A stretch of 64,000 nucleotides of DNA from Durusdinium trenchii (taxonomy: Eukaryota > Sar > Dinophyceae > Suessiales > Symbiodiniaceae). Location: NCBI GenBank assembly GCA_963970005.1, contig CAXAMN010006646.1, positions 78,813 through 142,812 on the forward strand. Direction: 5' to 3'. Position numbers and translations under genes: made by a program. Under the pieces are notes generated by a model. That model ran no database searches. It worked only from the letters and a program-made list of their open reading frames with translations, and was not told the origin of the DNA. Positions 46,732 through 55,883 of the stretch are shown here, piece after piece (position 1 is the first letter of the stretch; the number at the start of each line of letters is the position of its first letter).

Positions 46732-49286
46732 AATTGGCTTCAGGATCAGCCACCTTGTACAAAGTCAACGAGCATCGAACTCTGTTGTCGAAGGAGAAGG
46801 TGGAGGTGATTGTTCCGCTGCATCGACTGGTGGGATTGGGATATCGGCTGAATTGGTCGAAGGGAGGTGTCAAGATCTCTCATCCCGAGTATGGCCGGAT
46901 CGAATGCACTCTGAGAGGAGGATGTCCAGTCCTACCTGAACGTCAGGCCCTCGCATTGCTGGAGGTGATGGAGAAGGCTGATCGGGGGGAGCTCATGATT
47001 GATGAGGAGATCAAGTCCTGGTGGACCAAGATGTTTCCTGAAGTTCCTGAAGAAACTTGGAACTATATGAAGGGGCAGACATCATTTGACCCCCAGGTTT
47101 GCCCGTGGAATCGACACCAGAGGAGGAGGCATGAGAGGTCGAAGGGGATCATCTTGCACCTCTACAGCGGAAAGGACTCTCAGTCTTGGCTCAACATGGA
47201 CTGGCATGGCTATGAGGTCATCAACGTGGACATCATCAACGGAGCACAATATGATATGCACTCCATTGGCACTTGGAGCTACCTTTGTCATCTTGCACGA
47301 AGTGGGAAGGTGGTGGCTGTGCTTGGAGGACCCCCATGTCGGAGTGTGTCGCGACTGCGTCATCGAGGCCCAGGACCACGCCCAGTGAGGGGGAGAGATG
47401 AACGACGATTTGGTCTACCTGGCCTTTCATCTGTGGAGAAGGACCTTGTTGTCGGTGACCTGGCACTGTTGTTGAAACAAGCAGGACTCTGGATCATGGC
47501 AAGCGAGGCGATGAACCTCGTTGGAAAGGCAGAGAATCCCTGCAGAGTGCCGCCGGCATTTCTGATGGAATCACCTCGTGACCCGGTCTCCTACATGCAG
47601 CAGGAGGCACTGGAGCAGGACATGGCATCGTACTGGAACTTCCGTGAGGTGAATGAGTTAGCGCAACTCATGAAAGCCAGCTTTGTCACCCTGGATCAAG
47701 GACCGATTGGTCATATCAAGCGGAAGCCTACAACCTTGATGGTGGCCAACTTGCCGGATATGCTCGAACTTCAAGGCATTTCGGGGGATGGCGCTGGGCA
47801 GGAAGTTGCAGGTTCACTCCAAGGACGACTCGTCCAATCCAGAGAATGGTCGGCATGGGCCCCCGGGCTGGTAGCTGCTATTCAAGAGAGCCTGAAGAGG
47901 TTTGTGCAGCGACTGGATGCTCAAGAAGGTGGCCCACAAGATCGCAAAGCAGCAGTGTGCCGCTTAGACATGGAAGGATGGAAGGTTCATGTGAGGAACC
48001 AACATCAGCCATTTCGCAGGGACTGTCGCCGATGCATGGAGATGATGGGCTCTGATGTTCCTCATCGACGCACTATGGGTGACAGGGCAGCTCACTGCTT
48101 ATCGTATGACATCGTGGGGCCAATGCCAGTTGGAGATGATTTGGGCCTCGGTTTGAAGGCCAAGTACATGATGGTGGCGACTGTGGCCATTCCACGATTG
48201 CCTCGAGAACATGAAGAATTCAAGGAGATGGAGGAATTGGATGGGGAGGAGGGCGAACTGCTTCCCATTGGAGATGGAGAAGGTGCGGCAGAAGGGGATG
48301 ATCCGGAGCAGGTGGAGGTGTCGGATGAGCAGGTGGAGAACCTCAACACAGCCTGGAAGGAGCACATCAGAGACCTGAGCGCACCAATTGGCGTCCAGAA
48401 TGTCACAGTGGTGGAGCCGCTTGAGAGCCGGTCGCAGGTTGATGTCACCAAGGTTGCAACCCGCATATACTGCCGCTTCAAGGCGATGGGCATGAAGATG
48501 CTTAGAGTTCACACAGATAGAGAGTGTGCCTTCTTGTCCAGGAGTTTCCAAGCATTCTGCCGACGCTTTGGAATGTACCAAACTATGACAGGAGGAGATG
48601 AAGGACCTTCAAATGGCCGAATCGAGGCGGAGGTCCACCAGGTGAAAAGAAGACTCAGGTTGCTCATTAAGGAAAGTGGCCTGGAAGAAAGGTGGTGGCC
48701 GGGCATTGCGCGCTATGTTGGAGAGGAGAGGCTGAGGCGCCAATGTGCCAATCTTGGTGTTCCAAGTGCCCCGCTGCTGCCGATTGGGGGGAGGGTGACA
48801 GTGAAGACCAAGCGCTGGCATAGAGCAGGGTTTGGACCTTTGACACCGCCCTTTCGAACTATGACTTTGATGGGTCCCTCGCCATTTATGTCTCAGGGCT
48901 ATGTGCTGTTTGACAGCGGCCATGTACAACATGCTCGGGTTGCGGTCCAGACTGATCCAGCTGCTGAACGGGCTGTTCTGGAACTACAAGCTGTCCAGGA
49001 ACCAGAACGACCTCAAAAACGAATGGTGGGTAAGCAGCCAATGGAACCGATGCTTCCTCAACTTCCCCCACCGCGGCTTTCTGATGATCCTGGACTATGC
49101 ACCGTCCGGTGCAACCCAGTTGGAGAGCCAGTCCTACACCAAGGTCGGACTGGGGGGGAGTCTTTGCAGCTTTCTATGCCACTAGGGGCGCATGTGAAGA
49201 TCACTGGTGGAGGAAGGGCATTGGTTTGCAAGGAGTGTGGACTGCAAATGGCGCATCTGTCGTTCAAACGCCTTGAACTCCCTTGA
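46704..49286 (+). CDS. copia Pol part 1: protease remainder, methyltransferase-like domain, integrase
   Basis: 860 residues from the first ATG; the frame is open from 46641, overlapping Gag by 91 nt. Residues 1-90 continue the protease (VRVELASGSATLYKV). Residues 148-355 resemble a C5 cytosine methyltransferase: motif I-like ILHLYSGKDSQSW (150-162), VINVDI (172-177), motif IV-like VLGGPPCRSVS (206-216, Cys212), motif VI-like FLMESP (286-291, Glu289) and HIKRKPTTLMV (337-347). Integrase: H429-x4-H434-x6-C441-x2-C444, then D469 in SYDIVGPM, D604 in HTDRECAF and E641 in NGRIEAE, the full DDE set. The C-terminus has CKEC (842-845), the first half of a four-cysteine motif whose second half lies beyond the TGA at 49284-49286. 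The normal ENV of motif VI is ESP here, so enzymatic activity is doubtful. Confidence 0.85.
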   Translation: MPHLVPVRVELASGSATLYKVNEHRTLLSKEKVEVIVPLHRLVGLGYRLNWSKGGVKISHPEYGRIECTLRGGCPVLPERQALALLEVMEKADRGELMIDEEIKSWWTKMFPEVPEETWNYMKGQTSFDPQVCPWNRHQRRRHERSKGIILHLYSGKDSQSWLNMDWHGYEVINVDIINGAQYDMHSIGTWSYLCHLARSGKVVAVLGGPPCRSVSRLRHRGPGPRPVRGRDERRFGLPGLSSVEKDLVVGDLALLLKQAGLWIMASEAMNLVGKAENPCRVPPAFLMESPRDPVSYMQQEALEQDMASYWNFREVNELAQLMKASFVTLDQGPIGHIKRKPTTLMVANLPDMLELQGISGDGAGQEVAGSLQGRLVQSREWSAWAPGLVAAIQESLKRFVQRLDAQEGGPQDRKAAVCRLDMEGWKVHVRNQHQPFRRDCRRCMEMMGSDVPHRRTMGDRAAHCLSYDIVGPMPVGDDLGLGLKAKYMMVATVAIPRLPREHEEFKEMEELDGEEGELLPIGDGEGAAEGDDPEQVEVSDEQVENLNTAWKEHIRDLSAPIGVQNVTVVEPLESRSQVDVTKVATRIYCRFKAMGMKMLRVHTDRECAFLSRSFQAFCRRFGMYQTMTGGDEGPSNGRIEAEVHQVKRRLRLLIKESGLEERWWPGIARYVGEERLRRQCANLGVPSAPLLPIGGRVTVKTKRWHRAGFGPLTPPFRTMTLMGPSPFMSQGYVLFDSGHVQHARVAVQTDPAAERAVLELQAVQEPERPQKRMVGKQPMEPMLPQLPPPRLSDDPGLCTVRCNPVGEPVLHQGRTGGESLQLSMPLGAHVKITGGGRALVCKECGLQMAHLSFKRLELP

Positions 49287-52200
49287 CAATGCGAATTCTG
49301 TGAGACTCCAATGGATGAACCTGGTGAAACATCAATCGATGGGACCGTGGAGTATGACATGCGGAAGGCCCTGAAGTTGACTCAAAGGTTGGAAGAAGAG
49401 CATTGGGGCTGGAAACAGCTCTGGTGTGACATGTTGAAGGAGGTGGCGGTTGGCGACGTGGAGGGTCAGCTGCAAGGAGCTATGATGGACTACTTGGAAA
49501 AGAATGTCCAGGCCTTGGAGGAGGACCTCACGGAGATTCGAGATTGTGCTGTGACTCACCAGTTGGCATCGATGACCGCTGGACAGCACTTAGAGGAGAA
49601 GGAGGGTTCGGATGATCGGCTGGGGGTGCATGCTGTTCTTCAGACGTACACTGTCCCACTTGCACAAGTTCGACGAGAACTGAAAGATTGGATCCCGTCG
49701 CTTGAGTATGAGGTGAACTCCCTTGAGAAGACCACCAGGGCAGTGAGGCCCATTCAGGTTCAAGACCTTAAGGAGGAGCCGGGCTACAATGAGATGCTGG
49801 TGGTTCCCTCGAAATTGGTTCCTACGGTGAAGGCCCCGGATGGAAAGAAGCGATCTCGCATAGTTCTATGTGGAAACCTTGTTGAAGACACCTCAGCTCG
49901 TCTCCAAGCTCATTCCGGTGAAAATGATGCTGGTGGTGGCGATAGTGGAGGCAAGCCGCCTGGAAAGTCGTTTGAGCTGTATGCAAGTGGCATTATTGGA
50001 AGTTCATTGAGGTGTGCACTCCGCAAGGCAGCTCAGGAGCAGTGGTCAATAGGCATCACTGACGTATCCTCGGCTTTCCTCCTGGCACCAAGAAAGTCCT
50101 CGCGCCTCATGGTCACCAAGCCCCCATCGATCCTGACTGAAGCAGGAATCCTTTCCAAGGACACCCGGTGGATTGTGGAAGCTGCTGTTTATGGTTTGGA
50201 CAGTTCCCCGGCTGACTGGCAGTCCTATCGGGACGAAGTGCTTCGAGGAATGAGGTGGTGGGAGGGCGGCAGGCATTATTGGATCCATGCCACTCCGGAG
50301 CCTAATGTCTGGAGGTTGATGTCTGCTGATGGTGAGGAGATGGACTATGTGAATGTCATGGAGGAGGGCAAGGCGGTGGGATTCGCCTTATCCTATGTGG
50401 ATGACTTCATCGTGATGGGTGATCGGCTGGTGGCACAAGCGTTTTTGTCCAAGCTGGCGGCTACCTGGAAGTGTGCTCCTCCTACCTGGGTGGTGGATTC
50501 GGAATGGCGAAAGTTTTGTGGAGTGGAGATGAAGTGGGACGGCAGCAGCTTGCTCATTGGCCAGCCTGACTATGCTCGGGAGATAGTCGCTCGCCATTCG
50601 GATGTCCCGTTGAGGAGCTCTCCACTTCCGAAGGTGATTGAGATGGACATTGAAGAGACCATCAACCCGGAGGATGTGAAGCGCTGTCAAACTGTGATCG
50701 GAGAACTGTTATGGCTCTCTACTAGGACGAGGCCGGACTTGAGCTTCGCCGTGTCGTACCTGGGGGCGCGTGTGACAAAGTCTCCAAAGGGGGTATTGAG
50801 CCTTGCTGACCATGTGTTGGGCTATGTGGCATCAACCCTGGACTTTGCCCTGGAGTATGGTCCATGTTCGGACCAATGTGACCAGTATGGACGAGTGCAC
50901 AATTTGAATCGGCTGGAGGTGTTGACCGATTCATCCTTTGCTCCCACTGGTGGCAAGGGTCACCAGGGAATCATGGCTATGTGGGCAGGCTGTTTGGTGG
51001 CTTGGGAGTCAAAGGCTCAGGCATTTGCAACTCTCAGCACCACAGAGAGTGAGCTGCTTGGCTACATTGATGGCCTCACCCTGGGAGAAAGCGTTGGAGC
51101 GGTCGTGAACGTTCTGCAGGAGAACATCCTGGACCGTGAGGGTTCGTATGTCCTGAGAGGAGACAATCTCTCAGGCTTGCAGCTGCTTCAAGCACCTTCA
51201 GGCCCGTGGCGCACCCGGCATCTACGGTTGAGAAGTCATGTTCTTCGTGAACGCCTCAAGCACCACCTCTGGAGTGTGGAGCATGTGCCTGGCGCGGAAT
51301 TGTGCGCCGACCTATTGACCAAATCCATCACACAGTCTCAATCGTGGGATGCCTTCCGCCGTTCGGTTGGTCTTCGTGCTGCTGCAACACCTGTCCCCAA
51401 TGAGGTGAGTATGTCGAGGGCAAGGAAGGTAGCTTGTGCCGCGATGGCATCCTTGGGCCTGCTAGCAGCGGTGCCTGGTTTGGGGGGAGCAGTGAAGCTG
51501 GCATCGCTCTTGGGTTTGGCAGCTGCGGCTACAGTGGCTGTGAATGCATTCACGACGGCGACAGGCCAGTCGAATAAGAGGTCTAACGCATCCCACATCA
51601 AGAAGCTGTCAAGATGGGTGAGGGAAGATGAACCCACCCCAAGTAGGCCTGAGGTGATCAAGAAGGATTCAAGATGGGTGAGGGAAGATGAACCCACCCC
51701 AAGTAGGGTTGAGGAGGTCAAGAAGGATTCAAGATGGCTGAGGGAAGATGAACCCAGCCCTTGTAGGCAAGGTCAGGTCTCGACCGACGTTCGCTCGATA
51801 GCCGACGACTTTTGCCACCTTGGCACCCCGGCCGATGGATCGACCTTGAAGCCATGGAATCCAACTTTGCGGCTCTGCGCCATGAAGGCGCCTCCTGCCC
51901 ATAGAGGATTGGGCACAGACACGCCGTGGGTTTTGGGGAGGTTCGCGACGCCTCCTACGGGTGCAGATCGATGGGAATGCCTGGGAGCAGGCGATGGTGC
52001 TGGTGAATGGTGGGTTCGTGTTCTCAAGAAAAGCAGGGTGAGATCATTCCACCCACTACACCGGGGCACTCCCTTCCAGATCTCGAGGATGTCACCTACC
52101 AGAGTGACTGTGGCATTCCATCGGGGATCAACTCGAGAAGCCTGGCGGCGGCAAGTGCTGACGGACGATTGGACCGCATCGAGGAATTGTGACATTGAGG

Positions 52201-52397
52201 GTGTATATGAGTGGATAGGCTATGCCTTCTTCTATGTCCGCTTCGTGGGAGCGATGGAAGGGGCTCAACTTGATCCCGATTGTGGACTTGCACCGGGACC
52301 GCACCCTCTTCCGGGGACCCATGAGCAGGCTGCGCGGGGCTATGGAAACACGTCATCTACTCGGTCTCGTGCCTTGGAACGGGGTAGGAGTGCGTAA
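49287..52397 (+). CDS. copia Pol part 2: reverse transcriptase, RNase H, C-terminal extension
   Basis: Same frame as part 1, separated from it by one TGA. First ATG at 49311; the in-frame sequence QCEFCETP before it completes the cysteine motif. From that ATG, 1028 residues. RT: D251 in TDVSSAFL and YVDD at 362-365. RNase H: D540 in LTDSSFA, E579 in STTESEL, D618 in RGDNLSG and D667 in CADLLTK. All key residues are present. The extension after about 690 has a hydrophobic Ala/Leu-rich segment (703-750), three 20-residue tandem repeats (764-823) and a Trp-rich globular-looking end (EWWVRVLKKSRVRSF). This last region seems usual for dinoflagellate copia elements as far as I recall; its function is unknown. 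Confidence 0.88.
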   Translation, partial: QCEFCETPMDEPGETSIDGTVEYDMRKALKLTQRLEEEHWGWKQLWCDMLKEVAVGDVEGQLQGAMMDYLEKNVQALEEDLTEIRDCAVTHQLASMTAGQHLEEKEGSDDRLGVHAVLQTYTVPLAQVRRELKDWIPSLEYEVNSLEKTTRAVRPIQVQDLKEEPGYNEMLVVPSKLVPTVKAPDGKKRSRIVLCGNLVEDTSARLQAHSGENDAGGGDSGGKPPGKSFELYASGIIGSSLRCALRKAAQEQWSIGITDVSSAFLLAPRKSSRLMVTKPPSILTEAGILSKDTRWIVEAAVYGLDSSPADWQSYRDEVLRGMRWWEGGRHYWIHATPEPNVWRLMSADGEEMDYVNVMEEGKAVGFALSYVDDFIVMGDRLVAQAFLSKLAATWKCAPPTWVVDSEWRKFCGVEMKWDGSSLLIGQPDYAREIVARHSDVPLRSSPLPKVIEMDIEETINPEDVKRCQTVIGELLWLSTRTRPDLSFAVSYLGARVTKSPKGVLSLADHVLGYVASTLDFALEYGPCSDQCDQYGRVHNLNRLEVLTDSSFAPTGGKGHQGIMAMWAGCLVAWESKAQAFATLSTTESELLGYIDGLTLGESVGAVVNVLQENILDREGSYVLRGDNLSGLQLLQAPSGPWRTRHLRLRSHVLRERLKHHLWSVEHVPGAELCADLLTKSITQSQSWDAFRRSVGLRAAATPVPNEVSMSRARKVACAAMASLGLLAAVPGLGGAVKLASLLGLAAAATVAVNAFTTATGQSNKRSNASHIKKLSRWVREDEPTPSRPEVIKKDSRWVREDEPTPSRVEEVKKDSRWLREDEPSPCRQGQVSTDVRSIADDFCHLGTPADGSTLKPWNPTLRLCAMKAPPAHRGLGTDTPWVLGRFATPPTGADRWECLGAGDGAGEWWVRVLKKSRVRSFHPLHRGTPFQISRMSPTRVTVAFHRGSTREAWRRQVLTDDWTASRNCDIEGVYEWIGYAFFYVRFVGAMEGAQLDPDCGLAPGPHPLPGTHEQAARGYGNTSSTRSRALERGRSA
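51600..51779 (+). repeat. three 60-bp coding tandem repeats
   Basis: Three copies of a 20-residue unit, each beginning Lys-Lys and containing SRW(V/L)REDEP(T/S)P. At DNA level the shared core is AGATGGGTGAGGGAAGATGA. The third copy is the most diverged. They lie in the Pol C-terminal extension after the hydrophobic segment. Confidence 0.85.
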
Positions 52398-52433
52398 CTC
52401 CCTGTTGGAGAGAACGCAGGGAAGGGGCCTGTC

Positions 52434-52730
52434 ATGGCCTACGATGGATCTGCAATCACTGCTCGTGGCATTGCCTCCTCCGATGGTGTCCCAAGCGCTG
52501 GCTACATTGAGCGGCTCCAAGGGCATCAAGCTCGAGGAGAAAACCACATGGATGAGATGGAACGGGCCTGGCGGCATTCTTTGTGCTCTGAGGGTCTGCA
52601 TCCGTCTGAGGCTGACACCTGGCCTGAGTGGATGGGAATTTCAACTACAGTGGGTCAAAGACCCGTCACGCCACCTGTGGGCCTAGAAGAAGACTCGCAG
52701 TCAGATGGTAGTTTTGAGAAAATGGCATGA
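52434..52730 (+). CDS. downstream copia reading frame, same frame as Pol
   Basis: After the TAA at 52395-52397 the same frame reopens without further stops to 52730, 49 bp before the right LTR; the first ATG is 52434. The product is polar, begins MAYDGSAITARGIASSDGVP, and contains HPSEADTWPEWMG. It could be a separate small protein or the former end of Pol cut off by a second stop. An overlapping frame (52222-52686) is open too but looks less protein-like. Confidence 0.45.
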   Translation: MAYDGSAITARGIASSDGVPSAGYIERLQGHQARGENHMDEMERAWRHSLCSEGLHPSEADTWPEWMGISTTVGQRPVTPPVGLEEDSQSDGSFEKMA

Positions 52731-52772
52731 GCAATCTGCTGTATGCCCAAGGAATGATGGAAAGCCATCATT

Positions 52773-52779
52773 GGGGGAG
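52773..52779 (+). other. polypurine tract of the copia element
   Basis: GGGGGAG directly in front of the right LTR, the expected primer site for plus-strand DNA synthesis. Confidence 0.75.
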
Positions 52780-52915
52780 TGCGGGCATGTGACTGCCTTT
52801 ACACATCCCATGTTTTCGAAAGGACGAAACGCGATGAACATTCCGCGTCGTTCGAACGTTTGGCTCAAGAAAGAGGCGCTTGCGCGCGCTTCGGTTTTTT
52901 CATTTCCCGCTCGCA
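52780..52915 (+). repeat. right long terminal repeat, 136 bp
   Basis: Identical to the left LTR except C for T at 52885. The T form on the left destroys a CpG, so the difference is consistent with deamination of a methylated cytosine. Confidence 0.93.
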
Positions 52916-52920
52916 GATTC
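52916..52920. repeat. target-site duplication, right copy (GATTC)
   Basis: Exact copy of 44191-44195, immediately outside the right LTR. Confidence 0.9.
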
Positions 52921-53959
52921 ATTTCAGTTCCCCCCCCCCAAGCGGTTTTTTCTTTCAGAGTCTACCAAGTTGGTAGTTATGGGTAGTGTACCTGTAGTTA
53001 TGGGGTCCATGTTACGGTCATATTCCATTTTGCTAGGGTACAAACTGGAGGGTCCGGGTATATATTACAATCTTAATTATTGCTGACCCATTGGGTTGTC
53101 CAGGAAGTTTGTTGATTGGAAACAAGACACCGTTTTGTCTGAAGGAAAGACACTGTTTCGTTCTTTTGGTTTCTCAACGGCAGAGCTTCAACATCACGCA
53201 ATCACACAAGCTGTAGTAAAACCAGGCCTAGCCTCAAGAGTTTGGTCAAACTCAGCCCCAGATCGGAGAAGATCTGTGAGGCTTCAAGCCACTGATGTGA
53301 TGACGGTGGTGACACTTTTTTGACACGTCCATCTTCAGTTTCCACTGATCCAGATGGAAAGAGACACCCGCCATGTGCCCAGTTCCGTGACCTACACGAG
53401 GCTCCTGAGCTTGGTTTTATGATGCTTTTTAGCCTGAGGCGTACAAACCACTGGTTTCATGATATGTCTCATATAGTCGTTTTTGATGTGGGATGCTTTT
53501 ATAAGAATAGATAACAATAGTACTTTGCTAGCATTCTTGATCAAATTTCATCAAGTTGCATCTTCTTCAGGAAGCGAAACAGGAACGAGCAGAAGCGGCT
53601 CAAGCAGCGCTCAGCCCGGAGCTCAGCGAAAGGGGTGGGGCCTCTTGGAGGGATTTAGATGGAGGTGTATTTTCACAGGGAGATCCACAACCAGGGGGGG
53701 GTTGTTTTGTAGTGGTTTTTGATGGTTGTTGCGGTCTTTAGAGATTGATGGACCCGGAGGGCTCTTGTTTGAGCTCCAGAGACCATGACCTCCAAAGGGA
53801 CCACATTCACTGTCTTGGACACATGGCTGTGGGTGATGGGCACCAGGAGACCGACCGGTTGACCTAGCAAACATGGACTGGTCAAGCAACGTGGGACCGA
53901 AAGTGTCCGTGTCTTCGGGCGGAAAGGCCTCCGTTGCCGGACAAGGCGAGACTTGTGGT
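52921..53959. other. stretch without a recognised gene
   Basis: This is the host sequence that continues from the left of the copia insertion site. No motif-bearing frame. A run of nine C at 52930. Confidence 0.35.
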
Positions 53960-54540
53960 GGTTTTTCCCCAGCTGTCAGGTGAGGGTTGTTCGATTTTTA
54001 AAGATCGTCTTCTCCTTCCTTTTGCCCACCTGCCTTCCGTGGCTCCGGACCTCAAAAGCAAGCGCCAGATCGCAGTGGGCAGTCCACAGGACCAACAACA
54101 TACAACCACAAACACACAACCAACCAAGCACACCCACAAACACACAAGCACAACCACACAACCACAAACACAATCACAAGCACACAACCACAAACACACT
54201 ACCATAACACACAACCACAACACACAACCACAACACACAACCACAACCCACAACCGCAACACACAACCACAACACACACAAGCACACAACCACAACCACA
54301 GCAATATAGTTGCATGGCAGGTGGTCATGGGGTAGCACTTTTGGATGCCAACTGGAGACCCTGGCGACACCCCGACGCGAACTCCCCAACATTCAAAAAA
54401 CAATCCCAAACCAAACTCGAGGACCCACAAGCAAAGTCGAAAGCCACCAAGCCCACGACCATGGCAGCATGCGCCTCACCATGGCATGAAAACAAATGAT
54501 TGATTGATTGGAATTTCATGGGGATCACTTGAAGTAACGG
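53960..54540. repeat. CA-rich minisatellite repeat, locus B, with conserved flanks
   Basis: Left flank GTCAGGTGAGGGTTGTT and GTCTTCTCCTTCCTT; then GCGCCAGATCGCAGTGGGCA; a CA-rich core at about 54095-54300; then ATGCCAACTGGAGACCCTGG, GAGGACCCACAA and CATGGCATGAAAACAAATGA. The first and last flanks match locus A, and the ATGCCAACTGG flank matches locus D. This is the most complete copy of the family. Confidence 0.75.
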
Positions 54541-54797
54541 ATTTTTCATCTTTTAGACATTTAAAGATGGTCTTCTCCTTCCTTCTTTCCCGCCCGCCTG
54601 CCTTCCGCCGCTCCGGACCCCAACAGCAAGCGCCAGATCGCAGTGGGCAGTACCGGACGTCAACAGCATCGCAGTGGGCTACCGGACCGCAAGTGCCAGA
54701 TGGCAGTGGGCAGTCTCGGGCCTCAACACACAAGTCACAACCAACAGCATACATCCACAAACACACAACCACAAGCACACAACTACAAACACACAAT
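54541..54797. repeat. CA-rich minisatellite repeat, locus C (partial copy)
   Basis: It restarts with the same GTCTTCTCCTTCCTT flank as locus B. It then carries three diverged tandem versions of a CCGGAC...GCCAGAT...GCAGTGGGCAG unit, followed by a short CA-rich core. It is adjacent to the first long direct repeat. Confidence 0.65.
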
Positions 54798-54799
54798 GA

Positions 54800-55153
54800 C
54801 ACACTCTGAAATTGGTTTTCAGTTAACTCAATTCCCAGGAGAAATGGCGATGGAACCGAAAGGTGAGAGAGTCGGCACAATTGTATTGTTTAACAAAAGG
54901 TTTTTGCACATCTGCAGCTCACGAGAACAGCGGTGGGAAACGAGAGCGCGGCTCAGCTGCAAGAAAGGTTTAGGGGTGGTAGCATGAAGAACCATGGAAT
55001 CAAACCGAGAGTGGAACAGCTTGTGCAAAAGTTCCGTCAGCGCAGGTACATGGCCAATCCTGGTATCCCGTGTTCAGACTAGCTTCGTTGGGCGTAGTCA
55101 TCTGAACACGCTACGCCCCCCTGCGTTTTGTAAACTCTTGGATACAGAGTGTG
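54800..55153 (+). repeat. long direct repeat, copy 1 (with 46-bp insertion)
   Basis: It begins CACACTCTGAAATTGG and ends CAGAGTGTG, so the unit has 9-bp terminal inverted repeats. It is almost identical to 55884-56191 (three substitutions), except that it contains 46 extra bases at 55067-55112. It contains GGAGAAATGGCGATGGAACC and GAACCATGGAATCAAACCGA. No protein family is recognised in its short frames. Confidence 0.85.
55067..55112. repeat. 46-bp palindromic insertion, present in only one repeat copy
   Basis: Perfect 10-bp arms CGTGTTCAGA (55069-55078) and TCTGAACACG (55101-55110) around a 22-nt loop. The sister repeat reads GGTATACGCC straight through at this point. The insertion can be parsed as flanked by TA on both sides. 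Confidence 0.75.
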
Positions 55154-55883
55154 ACACACACACACACACTCAGCCGCTTTGCGGCGCTCCGGCGAAAAAA
55201 CCTCAATAGGCACCTAAAAGGCCTTAGAAACGAAAGCGAGAGAGACAGAAAGAGCAGCGCAAAAAGGGCAGGAGAAAAAGATAGGTGTAGTAAAAAGTGA
55301 ATACTTAGCCCTTGACTGGGGTAGGGAAACGAGCCTCAAGAACCACCTAAACAGCTTGAAAGAAAGCCCAACAAACGACGAAAAGCGCAAGAAGGAAAGC
55401 GGGGGGCAGGGATGGGGTGTATGTCCATGTGTGTGTACATGTGTGTGTTTGAATACTTAGCCCTCTAGAGTTACTGATTACTTAGCGGAAGCGAATTAGG
55501 TGCAATAGTTAGGGAGCGGGACTTTAGTCTTAGATCGCCCGGGTAAAGTAGACTAGAACATGGACAACACAGGGAAAGGCACCGACACACAAGCGCGTCG
55601 AGTACCATTTCCCTCTGTTACCCTAATTAGAGGGGGGGGAGGGGTTGGGGTGTTTGGGGTAGAGAACACGTTTGGGTTTATTCTCCGTTGGCCCGGCGGC
55701 TTGGAAGTGTTGTCGTGGGCCCGACAGCGTGGAGTTTTGAGAATCCAGTAGTGAAACGAATTCCGTTAAGAGAATCCAACGTGTGCAGAACGCAGTAGAA
55801 TCCGTTAGTGGTAGTCCGGCATGAAAACAGCGCCCCTGTGACGGGGATCACACCCAGCACCCAAGTGGGACGGCTGAGCGAGA
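55154..55883. other. unique stretch between the two direct repeats
   Basis: Gene-free. The octamer TACTTAGC recurs three times (near 55302, 55453 and 55480). The right part is G-rich (GGGGGGGGAGGGG near 55632). No RT, transposase or tRNA is visible, so the repeats do not bracket a recognisable autonomous element. Confidence 0.45.

Larger units (their letters stand above)
44196..52915 (+). mobile_element. complete Ty1/copia-type LTR retrotransposon with a methyltransferase-like domain
   Basis: Length 8,720 bp. Both LTRs are 136 bp, begin TG, end CA and differ by one base (T at 44301, C at 52885). It is flanked by the duplication GATTC. A polypurine tract GGGGGAG abuts the right LTR. The order of coding domains is Gag, protease, methyltransferase-like, integrase, reverse transcriptase, RNase H, C-terminal extension. 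Integrase before RT defines the copia superfamily. The near-identical LTRs mean a recent insertion. One frame change (protease) and one in-frame TGA (before RT) interrupt an otherwise open coding path, so the copy is either recently damaged or uses recoding. Confidence 0.93.
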
